NCBI GenBank assembly: GCA_017519885.1
Contig: JAFWRO010000015.1
Location: 1-64,000 of the forward strand
Length of the DNA: 64,000 bases
From: Liminaster sp017519885
GTDB lineage: Bacteria > Bacteroidota > Bacteroidia > Bacteroidales > UBA3663
Direction: 5' to 3'
Shown here one piece after another: positions 34,433-44,321 of this stretch. Position 1 is the stretch's first letter. The number at the start of each line of letters is the position of its first letter. The notes under the pieces were generated by a model. The model was not told where the DNA came from. It was given only the letters and a program-made list of their open reading frames with translations, and ran no database searches. A program made the position numbers and the translations under genes.

Positions 34433-36790
34433 ATGAAAAGTTACCTGAAGTTCCTTTCAAGGAATAAACTATATGCCTGCATCGAGGCATTCGGGCTTGC
34501 ATTCGCGTTGGGCTTTGTCATTCTGCTGGTGTCGTATGCCAAGACGGAGTTCAGCGTGGGCAAGGACCTCGTGAATGCCGACAAGGTTTACGCGTTGGGC
34601 AGCGGCAAGTTCTATGGACTGACACTCGACACGCCTGTAGAGTTCTTTCCTTCATTCCCGGAGATTGACACTTGGACACGAATAACCACTGGCAACGAAC
34701 AGGACGTGGTGGTTGGCGATGAGTACTACAGAGCTACCTGCGCCTATATTGATTCCACCTTCTTCCAGATGTTCGACTATGAGCTCAGGGGATGCGACCA
34801 ACGACGGGTGCTGACCAATGACCACGACGTAATAGTCTCGGAAGCATTTGCCCGCAAAGCCTTTTCAGGAGATGACGCCATCGGCAAACAACTGAAAGCA
34901 GGGGACGACATTTTTACCGTCTGTGGCGTGTTGGAGGATTTCGGGCGAAAAGATTTGTTCAGAGAGAATGAACTTTTCTTCAGCATCAAGCGAGCCTACA
35001 ACTTTTACCCCTCGATGGACAACTTTGGCAACACACTGACGTTCCTGACTTTAAAACCAGGTGCGGATCCCCAAGCGTTGGCCGACAAGCTGTTGGACAA
35101 GTACGTGGAATATTGGCCCCAGTTCTATGCCCGTGATGGGAGCAAGGGAGCCGCGATGTGGGGTTCTACGCTCACGCGATTCGACAAGATATATTTCGAC
35201 GAAACGCATGAGAGCTATAGCGTGGTAAAGAAGGGCAACAGGACCCTCGTCGAAGTGCTCCTGCTCGTGGCTCTCATCCTGCTCGTCTCGGCTTGTCTCA
35301 ACTATGTGAATCTCACCATGGCTCTGACGGGCAAGCGTGCGAAGGAAATGACGATGCGCCGCGTATTGGGTGAGCAGACCCGTGGCGTTCTCTTCCGTTA
35401 TTTCAGCGAGGCATTTCTCTTCACTGTGGCCTGTTTCCTATTGGGTTATTTCGTGGCCTGGCTGTTCAAGCCGCTGTTTGAGGAATGGCTTTCGACGAGC
35501 ATTCCGCTCATTCCGGATTTCCAGATGATTGTCTGGTCGCTCATTGCCCTGCTGCTTCTTTCGCTCGTCTCCAGCCTTCTGCCTGCCCTGCTGGTGCTCC
35601 AGTTCAAACCTTTGGACGTGGTGAAGGGCGTTTTCCAGTTCCGTAGCAAGATGTTGTTCGGCAGGGTGTTCATCGTCGTGCAGAATATGATCAGCATGGT
35701 GCTGATTGCCGTGGCGATGACCATGAACTTGCAGATGCATCATATTCTGTCTTTGCCTTTGGGATATAAGCCAAATGACCTGATTGCCGTATCGGCTTTC
35801 GATTTAGGCTTCACCTTTGAAATTCAGGATATATTGCGCCAGCGTCTGCTCGCATTGCCTCAGGTCGAAGCTGTTGGCCTGGCGGCAAACCTGCCCTACC
35901 GCACCTCATTCAATGGGTTGCATGACGAGGAGGGAAACACGTCATGGATCAATTATACCTCGATGGACACCACTTCCTTCCGATTGCTGGGCTTCAAGGT
36001 TGTAGAACAGTTTGCTGTTCCCACGGACAGTATGTGCTGGGTGGATCGCGAAACGCAAAGCCGCTACAACATCTCTGCCGAACACCCATCGATTGAAAGC
36101 AGAAATAAGGCGACGAATAGCATGGAGGCCCGTTTCAAAGTTTGCGGCATCGTCGAGAATTATCGTTGCGGAATGGGCAACTACATTCCACGGTTCGAGG
36201 ATTCACACAATGTGATCCAGCTGATCGGTTCGGATGGCTATTTCTGGAGCCAGCTCGTCAAGGTCAAAGGCGATAGGGGTGAGGCCATGGCTGCAGTGAA
36301 GAAAACCTGTAAGGATGTGATGCGGCAACTCAAGGGCTATTCCAAGGATTTGAGCTGCTCGTATTATGACGATTCGATGCGCGATGCCTTGACACAGGAG
36401 CGCCACACGATGCAACTCGTCCTATGCTTTATGTTCCTTTCGATTTTGATTTCAGCCCTGGGTCTTTTCGCCATGTCGTTCAACTACAGCGAGCAACACA
36501 GCAAGTCGATAGCCATCGGTAAGATCATGGGTGCTTCGGTGCGCGAATCGATTTGGAAGCTATCGAGACGTTTCATCCTCCTGTCGCTTGTGGCCATCGT
36601 GCTAGCTGTCCCGCTTTGTGTGAAGGCAATGAACTATTATCTGCAGGATTTCTATAATCGCATCGACTTCCCGTGGCTGGTCATTTTCCTTTCTGCCTTC
36701 ATCACCATCCTCGTGGTCATCTTGTCCATTTTGGGCCAAACCATCCGAATTGCCAACAGGAATCCTATCGAGGGCATTAAGACCGAGTAG
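34433..36790 (+). CDS. MacB/FtsX-type ABC transporter permease 3
   Basis: The 785-residue inner-membrane permease has its own two-dyad promoter. It begins MKSYLKFLSRNKLYAC like permease 1. It has an N-terminal span, a periplasmic MacB-like domain (about 45-270), a first FtsX half with coupling helix AKEMTMRRVLGEQTRG (about 275-400), a span near 420, a second periplasmic region and a C-terminal FtsX half (about 660-780, SIAIGKIMGASVRES). It ends NRNPIEGIKTE. It stands alone, followed by a strong terminator at 36851-36885, with neither adaptor nor ATPase. The last 41 codons and the terminator have a diverged second copy at 38008-38237. Confidence 0.9.
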   Translation: MKSYLKFLSRNKLYACIEAFGLAFALGFVILLVSYAKTEFSVGKDLVNADKVYALGSGKFYGLTLDTPVEFFPSFPEIDTWTRITTGNEQDVVVGDEYYRATCAYIDSTFFQMFDYELRGCDQRRVLTNDHDVIVSEAFARKAFSGDDAIGKQLKAGDDIFTVCGVLEDFGRKDLFRENELFFSIKRAYNFYPSMDNFGNTLTFLTLKPGADPQALADKLLDKYVEYWPQFYARDGSKGAAMWGSTLTRFDKIYFDETHESYSVVKKGNRTLVEVLLLVALILLVSACLNYVNLTMALTGKRAKEMTMRRVLGEQTRGVLFRYFSEAFLFTVACFLLGYFVAWLFKPLFEEWLSTSIPLIPDFQMIVWSLIALLLLSLVSSLLPALLVLQFKPLDVVKGVFQFRSKMLFGRVFIVVQNMISMVLIAVAMTMNLQMHHILSLPLGYKPNDLIAVSAFDLGFTFEIQDILRQRLLALPQVEAVGLAANLPYRTSFNGLHDEEGNTSWINYTSMDTTSFRLLGFKVVEQFAVPTDSMCWVDRETQSRYNISAEHPSIESRNKATNSMEARFKVCGIVENYRCGMGNYIPRFEDSHNVIQLIGSDGYFWSQLVKVKGDRGEAMAAVKKTCKDVMRQLKGYSKDLSCSYYDDSMRDALTQERHTMQLVLCFMFLSILISALGLFAMSFNYSEQHSKSIAIGKIMGASVRESIWKLSRRFILLSLVAIVLAVPLCVKAMNYYLQDFYNRIDFPWLVIFLSAFITILVVILSILGQTIRIANRNPIEGIKTE

Positions 36791-36850
36791 GTTCGCTCGA
36801 CTTATAGTTCGCATCCCTATACACACACATCATTATATAATATTATTAGA

Positions 36851-36885
36851 ATCGTGTTGAAGAAAGTCTGGTTCTTCAACACGAT
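36851..36885 (+). terminator. Terminator of FtsX permease 3
   Basis: A 14-bp perfect stem (ATCGTGTTGAAGAA and its complement) with a 7-nt loop is followed by TTTTTT. An identical hairpin occurs at 38188-38222. Confidence 0.9.
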
Positions 36886-36915
36886 TTTTTATGGTATTAG
36901 AAGGATTATTTGCTC

Positions 36916-36982
36916 AAAGTTTGCCGATATCGGAAAATTTCGCTATATTTGCGGCGAAAAATGATATAAAGTTTGCCGATAT
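36916..36982 (+). promoter_or_regulatory. Promoter and repeated operator-like sites of the Fic gene
   Basis: AAAGTTTGCCGATAT occurs exactly twice, at 36916-36930 and 36968-36982. Between them lies TATATTTG (36944-36951), a -7 box; its -33 TTTG (36920-36923, 20-bp spacer) falls inside the first repeat. The second repeat runs into the ATG at 36981. Such placement would let a DNA-binding protein block both polymerase and start codon; the Fic protein's own N-terminal helix-turn-helix is the obvious candidate. Confidence 0.6.
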
Positions 36983-37862
36983 GGAGTATTTGTCTGTAGC
37001 AGAATTTGCCCAAAGAATGGGTGTGTCGGAGCGTACGGTGCGAAACTATTGTGCGAACGGGAAATTGGAAGGGGCTTTCCTGGTGGGGAAGACCTGGAAT
37101 ATCCCGTCCGATGCCACTTTGCCCGAAAAAGGAAAGCAACGTCGGGAATCGCCATTGCTCAAGACTTTGCGTCGAGAAATGGAAAGTCGTGTGAAGGGCG
37201 GTATCTATCATCGCACGCAGATTGACCTTACCTATAACTCGAACCATATCGAGGGCAGCAGGTTGACGCATGACCAGACACGATACATCTTTGAGACAAA
37301 CACCATTGGTATCACCGACGAAGCTGTCCATGTAGACGATATCGTCGAGACGGTCAACCATTTCCGGTGCATTGACCTCATCATTGCCCAGGCACAGGAT
37401 CGACTTTCGGAAAAGATGATCAAGGAATTGCATCGTATCTTGAAAACCGGAACCAGCGACAGTCGGCTGCAATGGTTTGCTGTGGGAGAGTATAAGCGTC
37501 TGCCTAATGAAGTGGGAGGGATGGAGACCACCTTGCCTGAGAAGGTTGCTGGAGAGATGCGTGCGTTATTGACCGAATATAATCGAAAACAAAAGATTGC
37601 GCTTGATGACATCCTTGACTTTCATCAGCGTTTCGAGCGCATTCATCCTTTTCAGGATGGGAATGGACGTGTAGGGCGACTCATTATGTTCAAGGAATGT
37701 CTTGCCAATGACATTGTGCCCTTCATCATCACCGATGACTTGAAGATGTTCTATTATCGAGGTCTGAGCAACTGGCCTGCCATCCCAGGTTATCTTCGAG
37801 ATACCTGCCTCACTGCACAGGATTTCTACAAGTCGCTGATGGAGTATTTCCGCATCGAGTGA
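36981..37862 (+). CDS. Fic-domain protein with N-terminal helix-turn-helix
   Basis: The 293-residue protein begins with an excisionase/MerR-like helix-turn-helix (about 1-50, YLSVAEFAQRMGVSERTVRNYC) followed by a Fic fold. The Fic motif HPFQDGNGRVGR has its catalytic His near residue 222. Fic enzymes transfer AMP or a related group from a nucleotide to a hydroxyl on a target protein. A possible inhibitory helix (SNHIEGSRLTHDQT, about 92-105) with the S-x-x-x-E-G-like pattern lies before the Fic core, so it is probably auto-inhibited (class II type). Start 36981 is preferred because the promoter lies just upstream; the longer frame from 36891 would overlap it. It is flanked by a 230-bp direct repeat from FtsX DNA. 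Confidence 0.87.
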   Translation: MEYLSVAEFAQRMGVSERTVRNYCANGKLEGAFLVGKTWNIPSDATLPEKGKQRRESPLLKTLRREMESRVKGGIYHRTQIDLTYNSNHIEGSRLTHDQTRYIFETNTIGITDEAVHVDDIVETVNHFRCIDLIIAQAQDRLSEKMIKELHRILKTGTSDSRLQWFAVGEYKRLPNEVGGMETTLPEKVAGEMRALLTEYNRKQKIALDDILDFHQRFERIHPFQDGNGRVGRLIMFKECLANDIVPFIITDDLKMFYYRGLSNWPAIPGYLRDTCLTAQDFYKSLMEYFRIE

Positions 37863-38007
37863 GGGTAACTATTGTTTTCGTGTAAGTCAGTCCATTCTAT
37901 GCACGAGCCACCGCAAAAGTATATGCACATCAGAGGACGGAGTATTACGCTGACTGATAACCGGCCAATTTGCATCTGAAACCGAGTGCGGAATTGACAA
38001 TTCCGTC

Positions 38008-38130
38008 TTCCCGTGGTTGGTCATTTTCCTTTCCGCCTTCATCACGATCCTCGTTGTCATCTTGTCCATTCTTGGACAAACCATCCGAATTGCCAACAGG
38101 AATCCTATCGAGGGCATTAAGACTGAGTAG
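38008..38130 (+). pseudogene. 3' relic of an FtsX permease gene
   Basis: The last 40 codons and stop of an FtsX permease, with the same amino acids as the end of permease 3 (FPWLVIFLSAF ... NPIEGIKTE) but several differences at synonymous positions. Similarity begins abruptly at about 38007 and runs through the downstream terminator to 38237. Synonymous-only change implies that the parent copy was under selection before it was truncated, so this is the remnant of a second real permease rather than a fresh duplication. Confidence 0.85.
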
Positions 38131-38187
38131 GTTCGCTCGACGTATAGTTCGTATACCTATACACATATATTATATATTATTATTTGG

Positions 38188-38222
38188 ATCGTGTTGAAGA
38201 AAGTCTGGTTCTTCAACACGAT
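38188..38222 (+). terminator. Second copy of the FtsX terminator
   Basis: The same 14-bp stem and 7-nt loop as at 36851-36885, followed by TTTTTT, here left behind the truncated FtsX relic. Confidence 0.85.
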
Positions 38223-38278
38223 TTTTTATGGTTTTAGGCCCAAAGAATGTCTTATCTTGTTCAAGGAATGTGAAAAAA

Positions 38279-38309
38279 GCGGGCTACAATCAAGTGGATT
38301 GCAGCCCGC
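38279..38309 (-). terminator. Terminator of LruC-type lipoprotein 1
   Basis: On the minus strand a 13-bp stem starting GCGGGCTGCAATC, with one G-U pair, is followed by TTTTTT. Related hairpins end the other genes of this family (44150, 45384, 48543). Confidence 0.85.
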
Positions 38310-38346
38310 GGTAGTTAAAAGTGTTAGGTAAATGTACCTGCTAAGA

Positions 38347-41121
38347 TTACTTGTTGGGGTTCACAATAAAGAAAGAGGTGTTGATACCCTTTACAGTCGG
38401 ATCTTCAATCCACGCATTCTGCGTCATGTCAGCAGCCCAGTTCTCGAACTTGGGATATACCTTATAGATGAGCGTCTGCTCGGCTGGCCAATCCCAACCC
38501 TTGGGCAAGAGCAGCATCTGCGGAATGTTGCTGGCCACATTCTTGTTGGGAGCTTTAATTTCGTAGGCATTCAGATTTTCATCCTTGTTCTCTACCACGA
38601 TCTTGATGTGCTGAAGAACCTTCGAGATTTCCTTCTGATCTGCCTCGGCCACATTCTCGAGCTTCACGAGTGTTCCGATGGATGGAGTAGTGCCAGACGC
38701 TACATTGATGGGGGTGCCGGTATTCGAAGAACCCAACATGCTGTGGATCTCGCCGATAGCAGTATTATCGTAATAGACCGTAGCGGGCAGTGTACCTCCT
38801 GCGGCCAATGCACGGATGAACCATTCGATGGTAGTGGTGGGTTCACCTATCTCTTCATGAGTATTGGGGTCAATTTGGTGGGTGGTAGTCTCATCCTTGG
38901 TGAGCTCGAATACGAGGTCGTTGAAGTCGTAGTCGTACGTGCCGCCAAGGTCCTCGCAAGCCACGATCCAGGTCATTTCATCTTCTTCGGACAGCTCAAT
39001 AGGAGGAGTAACAGGAGCAGAAATGAGGAAGAGCATATCGTTCTCGTCCTTATCGACGTCATCCTCGAAGCCCATCACCATAGAGCCTTTGTAGCTGTAG
39101 AACACAGCAGCCACTTCGCCTTCGTTGGGACGTTCCAGACTGGGATCCCAAGTGTCACCGACTTGCGAAGCCCACCAGTGCTTGTTGTTCAAGATGGTTT
39201 TATTACCTGCGCCATCGGTCATGACTTCCTGGTCTTCGTTCATGTCTTGAATGGAGTAGAAGAGGCCATTGCCCTTGGTTTGAGCATTTGCACCTTCCGC
39301 CTTAGTGATTAGGAAGAAGGCAACGTGCAGACCCTCGGGGAAGGTGTATGAGGCTGGTTGGTCGTAGTTATCTCCAAAGTATGCCATGTGGTAGGTCGTA
39401 CCTTGCATGTAGTGACCAGAGTGATAGTCTCCTTCAACCCAAGTGGGCATGTCCATACCTCCAGGAGTGTGTGCGTTGGTACCACTCGGGTCATTATAGC
39501 ACTGCAGGTTGGGCTTGCCGGTCTCAGTCTGGACTTCAGATGGGTATGTGTCATCCATCAGCACGTAACGGGGCGCGTTGATGCGGGCCTGCTTCTTCTC
39601 TGCGTCGGTCATGCCCGGGGTTTCATTCCAGTAGAAGTAGCCTAGCATGTTGTGATAGATGGAGCCATAGAAGACATAGGTATAGGTCATGGGGCCATCT
39701 TCGGTGAGTACCAGCTCAACGTTGAAGTCGAGCACGTCCTCGTATTTGGTACGGTTATCCACCGTCTCGTGGAAGATGGGGTCGGGATGTGACGAGCTGA
39801 CAAGCGGGAGCAGATCGTCGAACTTTACCTGTGTCTCGGTGTCAATCGACTTATAGACATCCTTGAGCTTGTAGAAGTTACCGGCCCAACCGACAGTTAC
39901 ATTTTCTGTTGTCGTCTCATAATGGGCAGCCTGCATATAAGTGTCAAGAACAGAGAAACCACCTGCCTTCGTAATCTGGTAGTATGCTGGTGTAACGTAT
40001 TGGCCACCTGCCAAGGTATAACCACTGATTGTTCTTTGGTAATAACCCCATCCTCCTTGATCAATGTATTCCGTATCAGGCAGATTGTCCCAATCATGAT
40101 TCCAATCCCAATCATTAGACGTTTTTGTTTTTGTCTCAGCCTTATACATCAAGAAATTATTAGAGGCGATAATCGGAGCTATCTCATGCATGGTCATCTG
40201 AGAAGTCTCACCGTTAAGTGTAACCGAATACTTGCCATCGGCTCCATCAGAATAATCCTCTCCATCAATCGGCGCAATATAATATTTGCCGTCTGAGGGC
40301 AATTCTTCTACAAATGTAGCATAATAATCACCATTAGCAGCCTTGAACTGATATACTGGGTCAGTTTCCTCATAATATTTGGTGGTAGTGTTGGCACTGG
40401 CGTCGTCATAAATATAATTGCCGAGCTGGTACATATCCATGGTTGACGTCTCACCATTGTGGGTTACAGAATAAGTGCCGTTGTCGCCATCCGCATAGCT
40501 CTGGCCGTCAATCTTGGTGTAATAATAGATACCGTCGTCAGTGGGGAGTGAGCTTAACACAGTAGATTGAGACAAGTTAACGGTGCTGGCATGATATACA
40601 TACGCAATCTCGCCCTGCTTCGTCGTTGTGCCCAAATCAATCTGATCGCCCACAGTGGTATTGCACTGCTCCGCCGTGCTCGCAGCACGTGTGCCCGATG
40701 CGGTGCTGACTACGCCGTCTTCGATAGTAAAGTAACCATTGATTGGGGTAAGGCCGAGGGCCGAAGTCTTGCGGGCAAGGATGCGGACCGAGCTTTCGCC
40801 CTTGATGGCATCGAAGCTGATTTGTGCAGAGTTCTCGACGATGGCCTTGGTGAGCAGGTAGCCGTTCTTCTCGGAGAAGATCTTCACCTCGTAGGTTCCT
40901 TCGGGAGCATCGGAGAGATCGATGTTGGCGGTCACGCGGGTGGCCATCGACCAGTCATGGTTGGGGTCAACTGGACCAAACTGGCGCTCGAACTCGTAGT
41001 TGTAAGCCGCCTCCTTGGTCATTTGTTCATTTGCGGGCTCATAGTCCTGACAAGAGGCCATGAGTGCTGCAGCACCCGCTAACAGCAGGTACGCCTTGGT
41101 GGATGAGAATAGTTTTTTCAT
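38347..41121 (-). CDS. LruC/DUF4842-type secreted lipoprotein 1
   Basis: The 924-residue lipoprotein has a lipobox (LMASCQDYEP). Next comes a family-specific N-terminal block (YNYEFERQFGPVDPNHDWS), a variable middle with two repeats of the pattern DG(I/K)YY..IDG(Q/E)(S/D)Y(A/S)DG, and a C-terminal LruC domain (about 560-920) with Asp-rich motifs YDFNDLVFEL and QMLLLPKGWDWP. The LruC/DUF4842 family is found in Bacteroidetes and spirochaete surface lipoproteins; function is unknown, and the Asp motifs suggest calcium. It is divergent from paralog 2 and has its own terminator. Confidence 0.75.
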   Translation of the reverse strand: MKKLFSSTKAYLLLAGAAALMASCQDYEPANEQMTKEAAYNYEFERQFGPVDPNHDWSMATRVTANIDLSDAPEGTYEVKIFSEKNGYLLTKAIVENSAQISFDAIKGESSVRILARKTSALGLTPINGYFTIEDGVVSTASGTRAASTAEQCNTTVGDQIDLGTTTKQGEIAYVYHASTVNLSQSTVLSSLPTDDGIYYYTKIDGQSYADGDNGTYSVTHNGETSTMDMYQLGNYIYDDASANTTTKYYEETDPVYQFKAANGDYYATFVEELPSDGKYYIAPIDGEDYSDGADGKYSVTLNGETSQMTMHEIAPIIASNNFLMYKAETKTKTSNDWDWNHDWDNLPDTEYIDQGGWGYYQRTISGYTLAGGQYVTPAYYQITKAGGFSVLDTYMQAAHYETTTENVTVGWAGNFYKLKDVYKSIDTETQVKFDDLLPLVSSSHPDPIFHETVDNRTKYEDVLDFNVELVLTEDGPMTYTYVFYGSIYHNMLGYFYWNETPGMTDAEKKQARINAPRYVLMDDTYPSEVQTETGKPNLQCYNDPSGTNAHTPGGMDMPTWVEGDYHSGHYMQGTTYHMAYFGDNYDQPASYTFPEGLHVAFFLITKAEGANAQTKGNGLFYSIQDMNEDQEVMTDGAGNKTILNNKHWWASQVGDTWDPSLERPNEGEVAAVFYSYKGSMVMGFEDDVDKDENDMLFLISAPVTPPIELSEEDEMTWIVACEDLGGTYDYDFNDLVFELTKDETTTHQIDPNTHEEIGEPTTTIEWFIRALAAGGTLPATVYYDNTAIGEIHSMLGSSNTGTPINVASGTTPSIGTLVKLENVAEADQKEISKVLQHIKIVVENKDENLNAYEIKAPNKNVASNIPQMLLLPKGWDWPAEQTLIYKVYPKFENWAADMTQNAWIEDPTVKGINTSFFIVNPNK

Positions 41122-41697
41122 TAAATATAAAATTTTGATATAAAGAATTTGTGCTTTCTGAGAAAGTATAGTCGATTAAGCTTTTCAAATTTACAAAAAC
41201 TCCGCAAAGATACGGCTTTTTCCCTTTACTTGTTATTTTTTTTTAAATAAATAGCGATAAATGGACATATTTTCTCTTTTCGCTTTTTTTTGCCATCGCC
41301 AAATTACAATATGGAATGATTCGCTTGCGCAAACATTCAAGATGATTGCTTTGTCTTTTTATTCTGGTGTAAAAGGCATCATCTCTCGTTTTAATAGTTG
41401 AGATTTGGCCAAGATTCCCCTATTTTTTTGCAATATACAAATATCAATTTTGATATAAAAACAAAAAAAATAATCAATTTGAAAATCTATTTGAGGGAAA
41501 AATTAGAAGAAAAACTAAAATTATACCTATTTTTGCGCCAAGTTTTGGGAATCTTAAATATATTTTTCGAATATTTAGGAAGCTTATAAACCACACACAT
41601 GACTCACATCTCGGAAACGTCTGTGATTCTCAGATTCGACTGATTTACTCTTTCAGTAAATAGCTAAATTAACTACATATTATTATAGTTCTTAACA
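41122..41697. promoter_or_regulatory. AT-rich divergent promoter region of two LruC-type genes
   Basis: A 576-bp very AT-rich stretch without a gene. On the minus strand TATCTTTG (41205-41212 in plus coordinates) is a good -7 box for the lipoprotein at 41121. On the plus strand TATTTTTG at 41528-41535 is a weaker candidate for the gene at 41698 and would leave a leader of about 155 nt. No two-dyad element is present. Confidence 0.5.
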
Positions 41698-44091
41698 ATG
41701 AAAAAAAATATATCGACTCTCAAGGTATGCCTGCTATTGGCCGGCAGTGCTGCTCTCGTATCCTCCTGCCAGGACTACGAGCCGTTCAGTGAGCAACAAG
41801 TACAAGATGTTGCCTACAACCGTGAATTCGTGAAGCAATTCGGTGAAATCGACCCCAACCAGAACTGGGACCTCTTCGGACAGCTGGCACGAGGCACACG
41901 TGGTGTTGGCACGCGTGCTACAAGTCCCGACGATGTTACTGTCGTTGATGCAAATTACACTGTTGTAGTTACACAAGCCGACAACGAAGAGTATCAGAAG
42001 GTTCTGCCCGAGTCAAATCAAGACCCGACACCATACGCTGATACCAATCTCGGCATTGTGACACAGGACTTCACCTCCACCGCCCGTGAATTCACCATCA
42101 CTCCTGTTCACTATAATACAAGTGGTGCTGACGTAATCGGCATCTATTGGTACACTGACAGCCCAGACGACCCAGGTGCAACTACAATACAAGGATCAGA
42201 TGGCAAAACATATTACATTATTCGCAAGCAGATTTTTGTCAACAAGACGCACTTGGTTGGCATCAAGGAGTTATCCTGTTACTCTGCCATTGAATATAAT
42301 GATGAACTCTTTAATGAATTAAAAGCTACCCATCCCGAAAAGTATGTTGTTTCTGATGGCACTCAGCGTGATGTTTGGGGCAATACCATTAGTTCCGGCA
42401 AAAAGATAGTCAAGACTGGAGAAACTGGCCAATATCAAGATTGGAATCAAGGAGGAATAATGGTTAATTTCGATAAATATGCTACATTTGATGCATGGAT
42501 TGACATCAATTACGTAAAGGATGATATATTTGCACTTCACAGTGACTGGCTCGTATCCGATGGCTCACAGAAGGATAAATGGAACCAATCAATACAATCT
42601 GGCACTATCATCAAACCAACAGTTGAGGTGTCGGAAGTAGGCCCATCCAACTCTAATGATGTAGCCTCATGTTTCACCAATGGTGCCACCTACTTGCGTT
42701 CCACTCCCATTACTGTAACGGTTCCTGCAACTGTGCCTTCTTACGGTTTCTACCTCACCAACGGCAATGCTGGTTCTGTATATTCCGAATCCGTCCTCAA
42801 TACTCCAGTAGTATTCCCAAATGAAAGTGAAGGGCGGCCAGCTTGTTACGTTGCCACTTTCAATATGAAGGACATCAACCCAGATGCCGAAAGCCAGCGT
42901 TTCCTTTGTTTCGAAGACTGGTATGGGGCCAACAATTCCAACTTTGACCTGAACGATATCGTCTTCACAGTAACTGGCATCAACGAAAATCACATCGTGG
43001 ATAATGAGGCAACGAACGAATGGGCCATCCTCGTTTGCGAAGACCTTGCCCAGTATGACTTCGACTTCAACGACGTAGCCCTCTTGCTGAACTATACCGA
43101 TGGTGTGAGTCGAGACTATACCGTTGATGCAGATGGCAATATTACTAATGTTGTGGTCACTCCAGGTGCCAGGACGTTGACTGTGACCGCCGTTTCTGCA
43201 GGTGGCGCATACGACTCGGAGGTCCATATCAACGGAGAAGATTGGGGCGAAATCCACAGCCTTCTTTCCGGAATTAGTCCCGACGACACCACGAAGCCCA
43301 GAATTCTTAATGCAGGAAAGAATTTTAACGGAAATGGAAGCGAAAAATCCATCACTGGTGACGATCTTCCCGGGAAAAACGTAGCTCCCAACGGTGATTA
43401 TCCCACTTTCTTGTCACAATTGTTTGCTACCGATGGCTTCTTCAAGATCGTATGTGAAGGCAATCAGGAAGCACAAAAGATTATCGAAAGTGGAACGGTG
43501 AACACCAACAAGGAAACATCTGCAGCTCCTCAGATGATGCTGCTGCCCGTCTATTTCGAGTGGCCGCAAGAGGAGATTCACATCACCGAGGCTTACGACG
43601 GCTTTGCCGAATGGGTACAGGATGTGGATGCCGTTGACTGGATTTACACATCACAAATCGAAAAGAACATCACCGACCGCGGTGACTTGTATGTGGAAAC
43701 CAATTTGACCCGAATTGTCGGCACTGTGAATTTGACGGATATCGAGACAGGCGTTAGTTTCACCTATACCGACAAGAACGGCAAGGAAACCACCTACCAA
43801 AGCTGCTCGAAGGTTTCTTTCGATGTTGACGAATTGAAGAATATGCAGCAGAACCAGTACTATGGCAGGTTGACCATCACTTATTCGATGAAGCCAACGA
43901 CAACCACATATCTTGACTATGCCGATGGCGATCAGCTCATGGAGGATTCCTCGGGTCAGAATGAGGTACACACCTATCATCTGTCCAAGTCACAACTCCA
44001 AAAAGCCATTGATACCGGTGCCATCTATTTCATGGGACAGAACAATCAAACTGTCGTAGTGGCTTCGGCCAAACTTGATCTCTATCAATAA
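41698..44091 (+). CDS. LruC/DUF4842-type secreted lipoprotein 2
   Basis: The 797-residue lipoprotein (LVSSCQDYEP lipobox) has the conserved N-terminal block EFVKQFGEIDPNQNWDLFGQ and a C-terminal LruC region (about 395-640). Motifs are FCFEDW-like (RFLCFEDWYGANNSNFDLNDIVF), YDFDFNDVALLL, AGGAYDSEVHINGEDWGEIH and APQMMLLPVYFEWPQEEIHI. The Asp-Asn-Asp patterns are likely to bind metal. It is a paralog of the genes at 38347 and 45705 and the source of the relic at 44322. Function is unknown; a surface role is inferred from the lipobox and size. Confidence 0.75.
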   Translation: MKKNISTLKVCLLLAGSAALVSSCQDYEPFSEQQVQDVAYNREFVKQFGEIDPNQNWDLFGQLARGTRGVGTRATSPDDVTVVDANYTVVVTQADNEEYQKVLPESNQDPTPYADTNLGIVTQDFTSTAREFTITPVHYNTSGADVIGIYWYTDSPDDPGATTIQGSDGKTYYIIRKQIFVNKTHLVGIKELSCYSAIEYNDELFNELKATHPEKYVVSDGTQRDVWGNTISSGKKIVKTGETGQYQDWNQGGIMVNFDKYATFDAWIDINYVKDDIFALHSDWLVSDGSQKDKWNQSIQSGTIIKPTVEVSEVGPSNSNDVASCFTNGATYLRSTPITVTVPATVPSYGFYLTNGNAGSVYSESVLNTPVVFPNESEGRPACYVATFNMKDINPDAESQRFLCFEDWYGANNSNFDLNDIVFTVTGINENHIVDNEATNEWAILVCEDLAQYDFDFNDVALLLNYTDGVSRDYTVDADGNITNVVVTPGARTLTVTAVSAGGAYDSEVHINGEDWGEIHSLLSGISPDDTTKPRILNAGKNFNGNGSEKSITGDDLPGKNVAPNGDYPTFLSQLFATDGFFKIVCEGNQEAQKIIESGTVNTNKETSAAPQMMLLPVYFEWPQEEIHITEAYDGFAEWVQDVDAVDWIYTSQIEKNITDRGDLYVETNLTRIVGTVNLTDIETGVSFTYTDKNGKETTYQSCSKVSFDVDELKNMQQNQYYGRLTITYSMKPTTTTYLDYADGDQLMEDSSGQNEVHTYHLSKSQLQKAIDTGAIYFMGQNNQTVVVASAKLDLYQ

Positions 44092-44149
44092 GGACCGAAT
44101 ATCTCATGGTCATTCCGAACTGGGAATGATTTAAATACTTACTAAATAT

Positions 44150-44180
44150 CGCGGGCTACAATCTATGATTGCGGCCCGCG
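44150..44180 (+). terminator. Terminator of LruC-type lipoprotein 2
   Basis: The stem begins CGCGGGCTACAATC and is closed by GATTGCGGCCCGCG, with one mismatch and a G-T pair; loop of 3 nt, then ATTATATTT. It is the same hairpin type as at 38279, 45384 and 48543. Confidence 0.75.
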
Positions 44181-44321
44181 ATTATATTTCCCCAGTATAA
44201 AGATTTGAAGCACGAAATATGCATACAGCGGTCAAACAAACCCTTTTTGTGATTCTGAATTTGGTTTCCTTTCATGATACTTGCCTTGTTTGCCTTGATT
44301 GATTAAAAAAGCATCTGGATT

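Larger units (their letters stand above)
37863..38346. other. Intergenic region with FtsX relic and two terminators
   Basis: It holds about 145 bp without recognisable features after the Fic stop, then the 3' relic of an FtsX gene (38008-38130) with its own terminator copy (38188-38222), and then the terminator of the minus-strand lipoprotein gene (38279-38309). No intact gene is seen. Confidence 0.8.
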
